Shown here: piece by piece, positions 1 to 7,295 of the stretch
How the letters are laid out: every line of letters starts with the position of its first letter
Numbering within the stretch: the first letter of the stretch is position 1
NCBI GenBank assembly: GCA_017433245.1
Contig: JAFRHO010000009.1
Coordinates: 62,001-126,000 of the forward strand
Direction of reading: 5' to 3'
DNA: 64,000 nucleotides
Source: Candidatus Saccharimonadota bacterium
GTDB taxonomy: Bacteria; Patescibacteriota; Saccharimonadia; Saccharimonadales; Saccharimonadaceae
Notes under the pieces: generated by a model
Database searches by the model: none
The model's input: only the letters and a program-made list of their open reading frames with translations
Told to the model about the DNA's origin: nothing
Position numbers and translations under genes: made by a program

Positions 1-1207
1 TAGCGAGATAGCGCCACTTAAAAAAGTGTTGATGCATCGGCCGGGAGACGAGTTTCTGAATTTGACGCCAAACACCCTAGAGCGATTGTTATTCGATGAT
101 ATACCATATTTGAAACAAGCACAACAAGAGCACGATGCGTTTGCTAATGCCTTGAGGGCTGAAGGAGTAGAAGTAGTATATTTGGTAGATTTAGCGGCGG
201 AAGCGATTGAGGCTGGTGGTAGAACAGTACGAAGGAAATTCCTAGAACAGTTTATTGCGGAAGCTGGTGTGACTTCGCCGAAAGTGGTGAAGCACTGTTT
301 TGATTATCTTAATGGGATTAAAAACACTAAAGAAATGGTGCAAAAATGTATTGCTGGCGTGGATATCTCTGAATTGAAAAAACTTGGTAAAGTATCAGGT
401 TTCTATGCAACGCGTGATACTGGTAGGATGATTATTGATCCAATTCCAAATATTTTATTCCAGCGTGATCCGATGGCAACGGTTGGACACGGTGCAACAC
501 TGCATAAGATGTGGTCAGTGACGAGAACGCGTGAGTCTATCTTTATGGAATATGTTTATAAATATCACCCGTTCTATGATGATGTGAAGTTATACTATGA
601 CAGAAGCGAGCCTTATTGTATTGAGGGTGGTGATATTGAAGTATTGTCGTCGGAGGTAGTGGCGATTGGCATTTCGCAAAGGACGGAGCCAGATGCGATT
701 GCGGATTTTGCAAGGAGATTATTTAAAGATAAGTCTAATGCGTTTAAGTATGTGCTTGCGATTGATATCCCGGATGAACGTTCTTTTATGCATCTTGATA
801 CGGTAATGACGCAAGTTGACGTAGATAAGTTTGCCGTACAGGATGCAATTATGGACATCTCGACGATATATGAAATTACGGCTGGTCGTGGTGGTGAGAT
901 AGAAATTGTAGAAATCCATCAGAGTTTGCAAAAAGTACTCGAGAAGTATTTGCATCTGAATAAAGTTGAATTGATCAAATGCGGCAATGGTCGTAGGATT
1001 GATGCAGAGCGTGAACAATGGAGCGATGGTGTAAATTTGATTTGCGTACGACCCGGTGTAGTGATTGCTTATGATCGTAATTTTGTAACGAATGAAACCC
1101 TGAAGAAGCATGGCGTTAAGGTGATTGAGATTCCAAGTTCAGAATTATCGCGCGGGCGAGGCGGCTCGCATTGTATGACGATGGCACTCGTCAGAGAGGA
1201 GGCTTGA
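1..1207 (+). CDS. arcA: Arginine deiminase, 5'-truncated by window edge
   Basis: Hydrolyses arginine to citrulline and ammonia in the cytoplasm, the first step of the ADI energy and acid-resistance pathway. The frame is open from base 2 and begins SEIAPLKKVLMHRPG, the usual family N-terminus, so only a few residues lie outside the window; the GTG at 26 is internal. Visible are the substrate-binding FQRDP motif, the MHLD histidine motif, and the C-terminal GGSHCMTM with the catalytic cysteine. About 401 residues are visible, close to the usual ~405-410. The adjacent YfcC-type antiporter supports an arginine/ornithine role. An ADI system is known from mammal-associated Saccharibacteria; whether arcB and arcC lie to the left cannot be seen. 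Confidence 0.97.
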   Translation, partial: SEIAPLKKVLMHRPGDEFLNLTPNTLERLLFDDIPYLKQAQQEHDAFANALRAEGVEVVYLVDLAAEAIEAGGRTVRRKFLEQFIAEAGVTSPKVVKHCFDYLNGIKNTKEMVQKCIAGVDISELKKLGKVSGFYATRDTGRMIIDPIPNILFQRDPMATVGHGATLHKMWSVTRTRESIFMEYVYKYHPFYDDVKLYYDRSEPYCIEGGDIEVLSSEVVAIGISQRTEPDAIADFARRLFKDKSNAFKYVLAIDIPDERSFMHLDTVMTQVDVDKFAVQDAIMDISTIYEITAGRGGEIEIVEIHQSLQKVLEKYLHLNKVELIKCGNGRRIDAEREQWSDGVNLICVRPGVVIAYDRNFVTNETLKKHGVKVIEIPSSELSRGRGGSHCMTMALVREEA

Positions 1208-1259
1208 GTCAGGGAGGTAGATACAGTTGAGAGATAATTAGTTTAAAAAAGGAAATAAA

Positions 1260-1403
1260 ATGAAAATAAACATAAAGACTAGGAAGACGATTGAAGTGAA
1301 GGAAGTTAAATCAATTAGCTTTCATGAAATCAGAACAATCGCTTGGAAGGAAATTAGGGGGCTAAATATGTTGGGGGATAATATTAACGTAAAAAGGATT
1401 TAA
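1260..1403 (+). CDS. Possible 47-aa basic small protein in the arc locus
   Basis: An ATG at 1260 follows an AAGGA ribosome-binding site at good spacing and opens a 47-codon frame rich in Lys, Ile and Glu (MKINIKTRKTIEVKEVKSIS...). It ends one base before the antiporter start, and its last codons carry the antiporter's own AAAAAGG Shine-Dalgarno, the tight arrangement seen elsewhere in this genome. No transmembrane segment and no recognised family. It could instead be an untranslated spacer; the RBS and spacing are the only support. Confidence 0.4.
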   Translation: MKINIKTRKTIEVKEVKSISFHEIRTIAWKEIRGLNMLGDNINVKRI

Positions 1404-1404
1404 A

Positions 1405-3225
1405 ATGTTTAAGAAGAAAAATCGAAGCAAGAAGCGAACGCGAGCGATGCTTTCAGCGTACTCGATTATCATGATTTTGATTATTTTGCTTGGCATTTTG
1501 TCGCATGTACTGCCTAAAGCAAAATTTGCACCTATTGATTATGGTGACTACGCTTCGGAGATTGAAGTTGGTCCAGGCGAATGGGAGGGTGAGGTGCCGG
1601 CCGAAGGTGAATCCGACGATTTAGAGTTACCTGAGGATGAATCAGTTACGCCTGAAGTCGGTGACGAAGTAACAGACGAGGATTTGTCGGAAGAAGAAAG
1701 CCGGATGATATCTGACGAAGAAGTGTCTGATGATGAAATATCGAATCGAAGTGCTGAAGATGTGGTAATGGATGAGGAAGAAGTTACAACCGATGGTACG
1801 ACTGAGGATTTGATGGTGATTTCGTCACTTGATGCAGAAGAACCTGATATTTATGAAACTCTAGAAGCTTGTGAAGAAGATTATGGTGAGGATGAATGTG
1901 CAATTGTTGATGGCTCTGGTGTGGTGGGAGCCGAGTTATATCAAGTTTTGATGGCACCGATTCTAGGTTTTGCTGACGCAATTGACGTATGTATCTTTAT
2001 TATGATGCTGGGTGGTTTACTTGCAGTGGTTGCTAGAACTAAAGCACTTGAAACCGGTATCAAATTGTTGGTGCAAAAATTGCATGGTAAAGAGTATATA
2101 TTGATTGGATTGCTAATGTTCATTTTCTCAATACTCGGTACTACTTATGGGTTCCTTGAGGAAAGCGTTGGGTTCTATGTGCTGATTGCGGCGACGATGT
2201 TCGCAGCAGGACTTGATCCACTAGTTGGTGTAGCAACAATTCTACTTGGTGCTGGTGCCGGTGTGCTTGGGTCTACGATTAACCCGTTTGCAACTGGTGT
2301 GGCACTTTCGGCTATGAAGGATGCTGGAATTGAATTTAGCCAAGGAACGGTAATCTTGATTGCAACAGTACTTTGGCTCACAACACTTGCGATTGCAATG
2401 TTCTTTGTGATTAGGTATGCTAAGAAGGTGCAACGTGAAAAAGGTTCAACCTTCCTTAGTTTGCGTGAGCAAGCTGCGGCAGAGAAGGCTTACGGTAAGT
2501 TCTTAAAAGCGCAAGGCGATGCAGCAAAACTATCTGGCAAACAAATTGCAACCTTGATAGTGTTTGCAATTACATTCTTGGTGATGATAGTTGGGTTCAT
2601 TCCGTGGGGTGAGTTCGGGATTACTTTCTTTGACTCATGGACTGGATGGCTAACTGGTGCGACACTTGGTAACTGGTGGTTCTACGAAGCAGCTCTTTGG
2701 TTCTTAATCTGTGCGATTATAATTGCAATTATCAATCGTCAGGGCGAGCATGGTTTCGTGGATGCCTTCGTAGATGGTGCTGATGATATGATTGGTGTTA
2801 TCTTGGTGATTGCCGTAGCGCGTGGTGCATCAGTCTTGATGGCTGAGACTTCACTTGACAACTTTATTATTGTGAATGCGGCAGAAGGTTTAAGGAATTT
2901 GCCAGAGATGGCGTTTGTGCCTTTGAACTATTTGCTCCATGTAGTGTTGTCTGTGTTGGTGCCGTCGTCTTCGGGTCTCGCGACTTTGTCGACGCCGATT
3001 ATTGCGCCGGTGGCAGCAAACCTTGGTTACAGCACCAATGTAGCAGCAATGACAATTGTGGCTGCAAATGGTCTGGTCAACTTAATTACACCAACCTGTG
3101 GTGCAATCATGGGCGGTCTTGCACTTGCTAAAGTTGATTACTCAACTTGGTTTAAGTGGGGAATTAGAGTAGTCGGGTGTATAGCAGTAGTCAATATTGT
3201 AGTGCTATGCTTGTTCTCGCTATAA
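1405..3225 (+). CDS. YfcC-family basic amino acid antiporter with acidic loop
   Basis: A 606-aa polytopic membrane protein of the YfcC/C4-dicarboxylate-carrier-like family, members of which act as arginine/ornithine exchangers next to arcA. Residues 1-15 are basic, a first helix covers about 16-36, and then residues ~45-165 form an unusual Asp/Glu-rich stretch with very few basic residues before the conserved multi-helix core (for example GAGAGVLGSTINPFATG and VPSSSGLATLSTP). Family members normally lack so long a first loop. With a cytoplasmic basic N-terminus, the acidic loop would be outside and could concentrate cationic arginine; that is inference. A strong terminator follows, so arcA and this gene probably form the end of one operon. 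Confidence 0.85.
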   Translation: MFKKKNRSKKRTRAMLSAYSIIMILIILLGILSHVLPKAKFAPIDYGDYASEIEVGPGEWEGEVPAEGESDDLELPEDESVTPEVGDEVTDEDLSEEESRMISDEEVSDDEISNRSAEDVVMDEEEVTTDGTTEDLMVISSLDAEEPDIYETLEACEEDYGEDECAIVDGSGVVGAELYQVLMAPILGFADAIDVCIFIMMLGGLLAVVARTKALETGIKLLVQKLHGKEYILIGLLMFIFSILGTTYGFLEESVGFYVLIAATMFAAGLDPLVGVATILLGAGAGVLGSTINPFATGVALSAMKDAGIEFSQGTVILIATVLWLTTLAIAMFFVIRYAKKVQREKGSTFLSLREQAAAEKAYGKFLKAQGDAAKLSGKQIATLIVFAITFLVMIVGFIPWGEFGITFFDSWTGWLTGATLGNWWFYEAALWFLICAIIIAIINRQGEHGFVDAFVDGADDMIGVILVIAVARGASVLMAETSLDNFIIVNAAEGLRNLPEMAFVPLNYLLHVVLSVLVPSSSGLATLSTPIIAPVAANLGYSTNVAAMTIVAANGLVNLITPTCGAIMGGLALAKVDYSTWFKWGIRVVGCIAVVNIVVLCLFSL

Positions 3226-3231
3226 AGTAAC

Positions 3232-3260
3232 AAAAAAATAGCCCTGCGGGGCTATTTTTT
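3232..3260 (+). terminator. Intrinsic terminator after the antiporter
   Basis: A 12-bp stem (AAAAAATAGCCC / GGGCTATTTTTT) with a TGCG loop and a T-run, placed just after the antiporter stop. The A-tract on the other side makes it potentially bidirectional. Confidence 0.9.
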
Positions 3261-3261
3261 G

Positions 3262-3270
3262 TGGTATAAT
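3262..3270 (+). promoter_or_regulatory. Extended -10 promoter of gpmI (leaderless)
   Basis: TGGTATAAT ends 7 nt before the gpmI ATG, with no RBS in between. Transcription would start at or beside the start codon. Confidence 0.75.
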
Positions 3271-3277
3271 AAAGCTT

Positions 3278-4894
3278 ATGAGTAAACTACAGTTTGATGG
3301 GCCTGTGGTCCTTGCAGTATTAGATGGGGTTGGGTTAGCGCCGGATGCGCCTGGTAATGCAGTAAGTCGAGCGCGGACACCTTTTCTTGGTAAAGCGGCA
3401 CAAGGTTATGTGCATGTGGCACTTGATGCTTCGGGCGAAGCAGTGGGTCTTTTGCCGGGGCAGATGGGAAATTCTGAAGTTGGCCATAACACGATGGGGT
3501 CTGGTCAGGTAATAAAGCAGGGTATTGCGTGTATTGAGGAAGCTTTTCAGACCGGTACAGTTTTTAAATCGGAAGCTTGGAGGGGGATGATTTCAAGGAT
3601 TGTATCAGAGAATTATGTTAGTGGTGAAAAATATCAGAAAGCAACATTGCATTTTGCGGGGATATTTTCAGACGGTGGAGTACATAGTCATATTTCACAT
3701 TTAGAGCAGATGATTATTAAAGCTTATGAACAGGGGGTGCGTCGAATAAGAGTGCATGCGATTTTTGATGGACGTGATGTGCCGCCACAATCTGAACCGA
3801 AGTTTATTAAGAGATTTGAAACATTTGCTGAACGATTTGTTGGAGCTGATATTCGGATTGCCTCCGGTGGTGGGCGAATGACGACGGTAGCAGATAGATA
3901 TGAGAATGATTGGACTGTAGTGGCGCGTGGTTGGGATATGATGGTAAACGGTGAGGCGGATTATTTCTTTAAGTCGGCGGAGGAAGCTATTTCGGTGCTA
4001 AGGCGCATAAAACCCGATGTACAGGATCAGGATTTGCCGGCGTTCGTAATAGTGGGCGATGACGAAAAACCGATAGGGAATATCGAAAAAGGTGATGCTT
4101 TGATTTATTTTGATTTTCGAGCGGATCGAGCGATTGAAATTGCGCAAGCGTTTACATATTGGGATTTCCCATATTTCAATCGGGGTTCTTATACGCCAGA
4201 TGATGTGTATTTTGTAGGAATGACGGAGTATAATTCGGATACGCATGTGCCGGAGCACCGATTGGTAGAGCCAGTGACAATTAAAGAGACTTTGAATAAG
4301 TTTTTGAGTAAACATGAAGTGAGTCAGATGGCGATTTCTGAAACGGTGAAATATGGGCACATTACTTATTATTTTAATGGAAATAGTTATGATAAGGCTA
4401 AAGGTGAAGAATCTCAGCAGATTGATTCATACACGGAGCCATTCGAGACGCGACCATGGATGAAGTGTGCGGAGATTACGGATGCAGTACTAGATAATAT
4501 GGATAAGTATAAGTTTGTGAGGGTTAATTATCCAGGGGGAGATATGGTGGGGCACACGGCGGATATTGGTGCGACGATAGTAGCGATGGAGGCAATTGAT
4601 TTATCTTTGGCGAGGTTGGCTGAGCGCGTGGATGAATTAGGAGGTGTTTTAGTGATTGTGGCGGACCATGGCAATGCAGAAGAATTGTTGGACGCTGAGG
4701 GGCACCCAAAAACTGCGCACACTATTAATAAAGTGCCTTGTATTGTGTATGACAATACTAATAATCGTGATTTATATAAATTGGCTGCGGTAGAAGAACC
4801 AGGATTATCAAATCTGGCGGCAACGATAGCAGTACTTTTGGGTTATGATAATTATCCAGCAAGTTGGAGCAAACCTTTGATTGAGATTAAATAG
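3278..4894 (+). CDS. gpmI: 2,3-bisphosphoglycerate-independent phosphoglycerate mutase
   Basis: Interconverts 3- and 2-phosphoglycerate in lower glycolysis, using two metal ions and a phosphoserine intermediate. The 538-aa length fits the family. VLAVLDGVG (metal-binding Asp) lies near the N-terminus, the nucleophilic Ser is in GQMGNSEVGH (about residue 66), and the FDGRDVPP, DFRADRAIEI and VADHGNAEE motifs follow in order. The start is fixed by the promoter, whose -10 box ends 7 nt upstream, giving a leaderless mRNA. It is isolated from the arc genes by a terminator and followed by galU with its own -10. Confidence 0.97.
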   Translation: MSKLQFDGPVVLAVLDGVGLAPDAPGNAVSRARTPFLGKAAQGYVHVALDASGEAVGLLPGQMGNSEVGHNTMGSGQVIKQGIACIEEAFQTGTVFKSEAWRGMISRIVSENYVSGEKYQKATLHFAGIFSDGGVHSHISHLEQMIIKAYEQGVRRIRVHAIFDGRDVPPQSEPKFIKRFETFAERFVGADIRIASGGGRMTTVADRYENDWTVVARGWDMMVNGEADYFFKSAEEAISVLRRIKPDVQDQDLPAFVIVGDDEKPIGNIEKGDALIYFDFRADRAIEIAQAFTYWDFPYFNRGSYTPDDVYFVGMTEYNSDTHVPEHRLVEPVTIKETLNKFLSKHEVSQMAISETVKYGHITYYFNGNSYDKAKGEESQQIDSYTEPFETRPWMKCAEITDAVLDNMDKYKFVRVNYPGGDMVGHTADIGATIVAMEAIDLSLARLAERVDELGGVLVIVADHGNAEELLDAEGHPKTAHTINKVPCIVYDNTNNRDLYKLAAVEEPGLSNLAATIAVLLGYDNYPASWSKPLIEIK

Positions 4895-4921
4895 CAATTA
4901 TTATCTCGTTGACCTAGAATA

Positions 4922-4930
4922 TGATAAAAT
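4922..4930 (+). promoter_or_regulatory. Extended -10 promoter of galU
   Basis: TGATAAAAT ends 9 nt before the galU ATG. The nearby TTGACC (4909-4914) is only 10 nt away and so is not a proper -35. Confidence 0.6.
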
Positions 4931-4939
4931 AGGTTTATT

Positions 4940-5767
4940 ATGATTACGAAAGCTATTATTCCGGTTGCCGGATGGGGAACGAGACGTTTGCCCATTACTA
5001 AAATAATTGAAAAATCAATGCTCCCAGTAGGGAATCGGCCGTTGGTAGATTATTCTGTACAAGAATTAATCAAGGTGGGCGTGAAAGATATCTATATGGT
5101 GATATCAAATGTGGAACCGTGTCAGGTGCAGGAGTTTTATAAAGACAATTTGGCTTTAAATCAATACTTGATTGAAAGAGGCAAATCTGACAGATTGGAA
5201 CTTGCGAAGACTTTGCCGGAAGACGTGACGGTTCATTATACGGTGCAAGACCCAGCTGGAAAGTATGGTACGGCGGTACCGATTGCGATGGTAGTGGAAG
5301 AATACAGTCTTGATGAGCCAGTGTTGGTATTCATGGGTGATGATTTTATTTGGAATCCAGGTGGCCAATCGGCGGCGGAAGCGTTGATTAAAGCAGTAGG
5401 TGATTCGGATGATTCGGCGATTCTAGGAGTAGAGATTGAGAAAGATAAAGTTGAAAAATATGGCGTGTTGTCAGAAAAAGATGGTAAGTTGGTGGGTGTA
5501 GTGGAGAAACCGACACCGGATAAAGCGCCGTCGAATTTGATAAATGTATCGAAATATATAATGTCTCCGGAGTTGTTGAGGCGGATTGTAAAATATGTGG
5601 CTGAGAATGATTTTGGTCCGAAGGATCAAGAATATATGGTGACTGATCCGATTGACGATTTTATCAAGGATGGTGGGGTGATGCGCGTGGCTCCAACGAA
5701 TGGTGAATATCTAGATGGTGGTTCGGTAGAGGGGTGGTTGCATGCGAATAATGTAGTGTGTGGTTAG
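4940..5767 (+). CDS. galU: UTP-glucose-1-phosphate uridylyltransferase
   Basis: Makes UDP-glucose from UTP and glucose-1-phosphate for envelope polysaccharide or glycan synthesis. The 275-aa protein begins with the nucleotidyltransferase signature PVAGWGTRRLPITK, has the KSMLPV lysine motif, and the metal-binding GDD in FMGDDFIW. It is slightly shorter than typical bacterial GalU (~290 aa). The ATG lies 9 nt after a -10 box and has no RBS, so the mRNA is probably leaderless. Confidence 0.94.
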   Translation: MITKAIIPVAGWGTRRLPITKIIEKSMLPVGNRPLVDYSVQELIKVGVKDIYMVISNVEPCQVQEFYKDNLALNQYLIERGKSDRLELAKTLPEDVTVHYTVQDPAGKYGTAVPIAMVVEEYSLDEPVLVFMGDDFIWNPGGQSAAEALIKAVGDSDDSAILGVEIEKDKVEKYGVLSEKDGKLVGVVEKPTPDKAPSNLINVSKYIMSPELLRRIVKYVAENDFGPKDQEYMVTDPIDDFIKDGGVMRVAPTNGEYLDGGSVEGWLHANNVVCG

Positions 5768-5790
5768 TAGTTTAGTGATTTTTTTAATTG

Positions 5791-5799
5791 TGTTATAAT
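5791..5799 (+). promoter_or_regulatory. Extended -10 promoter for the membrane-anchored pair
   Basis: TGTTATAAT lies 32 nt before the ATG at 5832. Unlike many neighbours, this gene keeps a short leader with an AAAGGA RBS. Confidence 0.65.
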
Positions 5800-5831
5800 G
5801 GTAGTGTAAGAATAAGAAGAAAGGATTTTTG

Positions 5832-6398
5832 ATGGAACCAAGTCAGAATGTTCAAACGAATGGAATAGGACAAACTACGACCAATGCGTCGGTTGCGCCG
5901 GTGGATAACACCGCAGCACCTACTCCTACTAAAGCTTCGGAAGCTCCAATCATGGAGGCAACTTATGTGAAAAAGAATAGTAAGGGGATGGTTCTTGGCA
6001 TGATTATGCTTGGCATTTTGGCAGTTGGTGGAATTGCTTTTGGTGTGTGGGAGATGATGGATGGGAATGCACGTGTGGAAGGGTTGAACGAACAGATTAG
6101 TACACTAAAAGCACAGAATAGTGAGTTGATGGAAAAAGTTGAAGAATTGGAAGAAGCACATTCGGAGGTACAGGCTGATGTTGAAGATAATCAAGAAGCG
6201 ATTGAAGAAATGCAAGAAGAGGTGTCAAATCAGGAAGAGGAAGGTTATCATATTTTGTCATTTGGCGATTGTGTTGGGGATGGTGGCACATCTCAAGGTG
6301 GAACAATGATTGTGAAGTGTGATGTGGAAACTAGCGTCGGTGCAGGAAAGATTGTTTATGATTCAGAAAGTAATACTATGAAACTAGTATTGAATTAA
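5832..6398 (+). CDS. Single-pass membrane protein with coiled coil, paralog A
   Basis: About 188 aa, function unknown. The first ~50 residues are Pro/Thr/Ala-rich and probably cytoplasmic. A hydrophobic segment follows (GMIMLGILAVGGIAFGVWEM, about residues 55-74), then a heptad-like Glu/Gln-rich coiled coil (~80-135) and a small C-terminal domain with two cysteines. The ATG at 5832 is preferred over the upstream TTG because of the AAAGGA spacing. The next gene shares the membrane segment and the MMDGN junction almost exactly, so the two are tandem paralogs. A cell-surface or envelope role is inferred from topology only. Confidence 0.8.
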   Translation: MEPSQNVQTNGIGQTTTNASVAPVDNTAAPTPTKASEAPIMEATYVKKNSKGMVLGMIMLGILAVGGIAFGVWEMMDGNARVEGLNEQISTLKAQNSELMEKVEELEEAHSEVQADVEDNQEAIEEMQEEVSNQEEEGYHILSFGDCVGDGGTSQGGTMIVKCDVETSVGAGKIVYDSESNTMKLVLN

Positions 6399-6417
6399 TT
6401 ATTCTTGAAAGGATTAT

Positions 6418-7161
6418 ATGCAACCGGAAAATAATACACTAAATGAACCAAGCGTGCCAGTGGTTGAGAATACTGGTAGTGATGTGGTGTCTCGAGATAA
6501 GCCGAAAAAGAATCTTGGTGTGATTCTCGGGATGGTGTTTCTGGCGATTCTGGCGGCTGGTGGAATTGGATTTGGAGTATGGGCGATGATGGATGGAAAT
6601 AGCCAAGTGGCGAAGAAAGATGAGCAGATCGCGGATTTGCGGAGTCAGTTGGCGGAGAAAAATCAGACGGTGGTGGAAGAAGATATGACGGTGGAAGTGG
6701 AGACTGGCGATAATACTGAAGCGAGTATTAATACTGCAGACTATATTTATGTGGGGGAATGGGGGTTGAAGATAAAAAAGCCGTCGAGTGTTATCGTGGA
6801 TGGTAAAGCACAGGATGGGTCGATTGCTGCGGTTGATTATGCGTTTGATGGTTCTAGGTTGTACATTTGGGGTACAGTTTATAGAGAAGGAGACCAAGCG
6901 GCGATGGGGGGATACTTGTATGCTTTGAATGATAGAATAGTCCCCCCATATTTAGTGATGTTGGAAAGAGCATCGATGGATTCATGTCTTAAGGGAGAGA
7001 AGATTGGTGAGCTTAATGGCGATATTTTGTGCTATATAGAAAGTGATAGTGGGGTTTTGGGTGAAGCTTTTGGAAATGATGTTATGGATAGGTATGTTAA
7101 ACCGACAATGGCAATTTTAAAGGACAGTTTTGCTAATATGGACAATTATCAGAAAATATAA
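6418..7161 (+). CDS. Single-pass membrane protein, paralog B
   Basis: A 247-aa protein of unknown function. It shares the N-terminal layout of the gene before it: a polar Pro/Glu-rich segment, a membrane helix (GMVFLAILAAGGIGFGVWAM, about residues 39-58) and the MMDGNSQ junction, then a short coiled coil (~65-85). Its C-terminal ~145 residues form a different globular domain (TADYIYVGEWGLKIKKPSSV...). An AAAGGA RBS lies just upstream. The pair suggests a common anchor carrying different outer domains. Both probably belong to one transcript. Confidence 0.8.
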   Translation: MQPENNTLNEPSVPVVENTGSDVVSRDKPKKNLGVILGMVFLAILAAGGIGFGVWAMMDGNSQVAKKDEQIADLRSQLAEKNQTVVEEDMTVEVETGDNTEASINTADYIYVGEWGLKIKKPSSVIVDGKAQDGSIAAVDYAFDGSRLYIWGTVYREGDQAAMGGYLYALNDRIVPPYLVMLERASMDSCLKGEKIGELNGDILCYIESDSGVLGEAFGNDVMDRYVKPTMAILKDSFANMDNYQKI

Positions 7162-7186
7162 AGAGTATAAAGTGAAAAACAATGAA

Positions 7187-7213
7187 TTAGCACTCTTGAC
7201 GTGGGAGTGCTAA
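7187..7213 (+). promoter_or_regulatory. CIRCE operator (HrcA site)
   Basis: A perfect TTAGCACTC-N9-GAGTGCTAA inverted repeat, identical to the canonical CIRCE bound by the heat-shock repressor HrcA. The N9 spacer contains the -35 TTGACG of the clpC promoter, so bound repressor would block RNA polymerase directly. Confidence 0.95.
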
Positions 7214-7224
7214 TTTGTTACAAT
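7196..7224 (+). promoter_or_regulatory. clpC-clpP promoter
   Basis: TTGACG (7196-7201), 17-bp spacer, TACAAT (7219-7224) with an upstream TG. The -35 is embedded in the CIRCE operator. A leader of about 65 nt and an AGAGAGG RBS precede clpC. Confidence 0.88.
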
Positions 7225-7295
7225 AGAGGTATAAGGACGAAGTGGTATAAGAAAAAGCCTGGAAATGTCGTCTGAAGAGAGGAATTTATTTTATC

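Noticed and set aside
4909-4930. TTGACC as -35 for galU
   Set aside because: Only 10 nt from the TAAAAT box; the extended -10 explains the promoter better.
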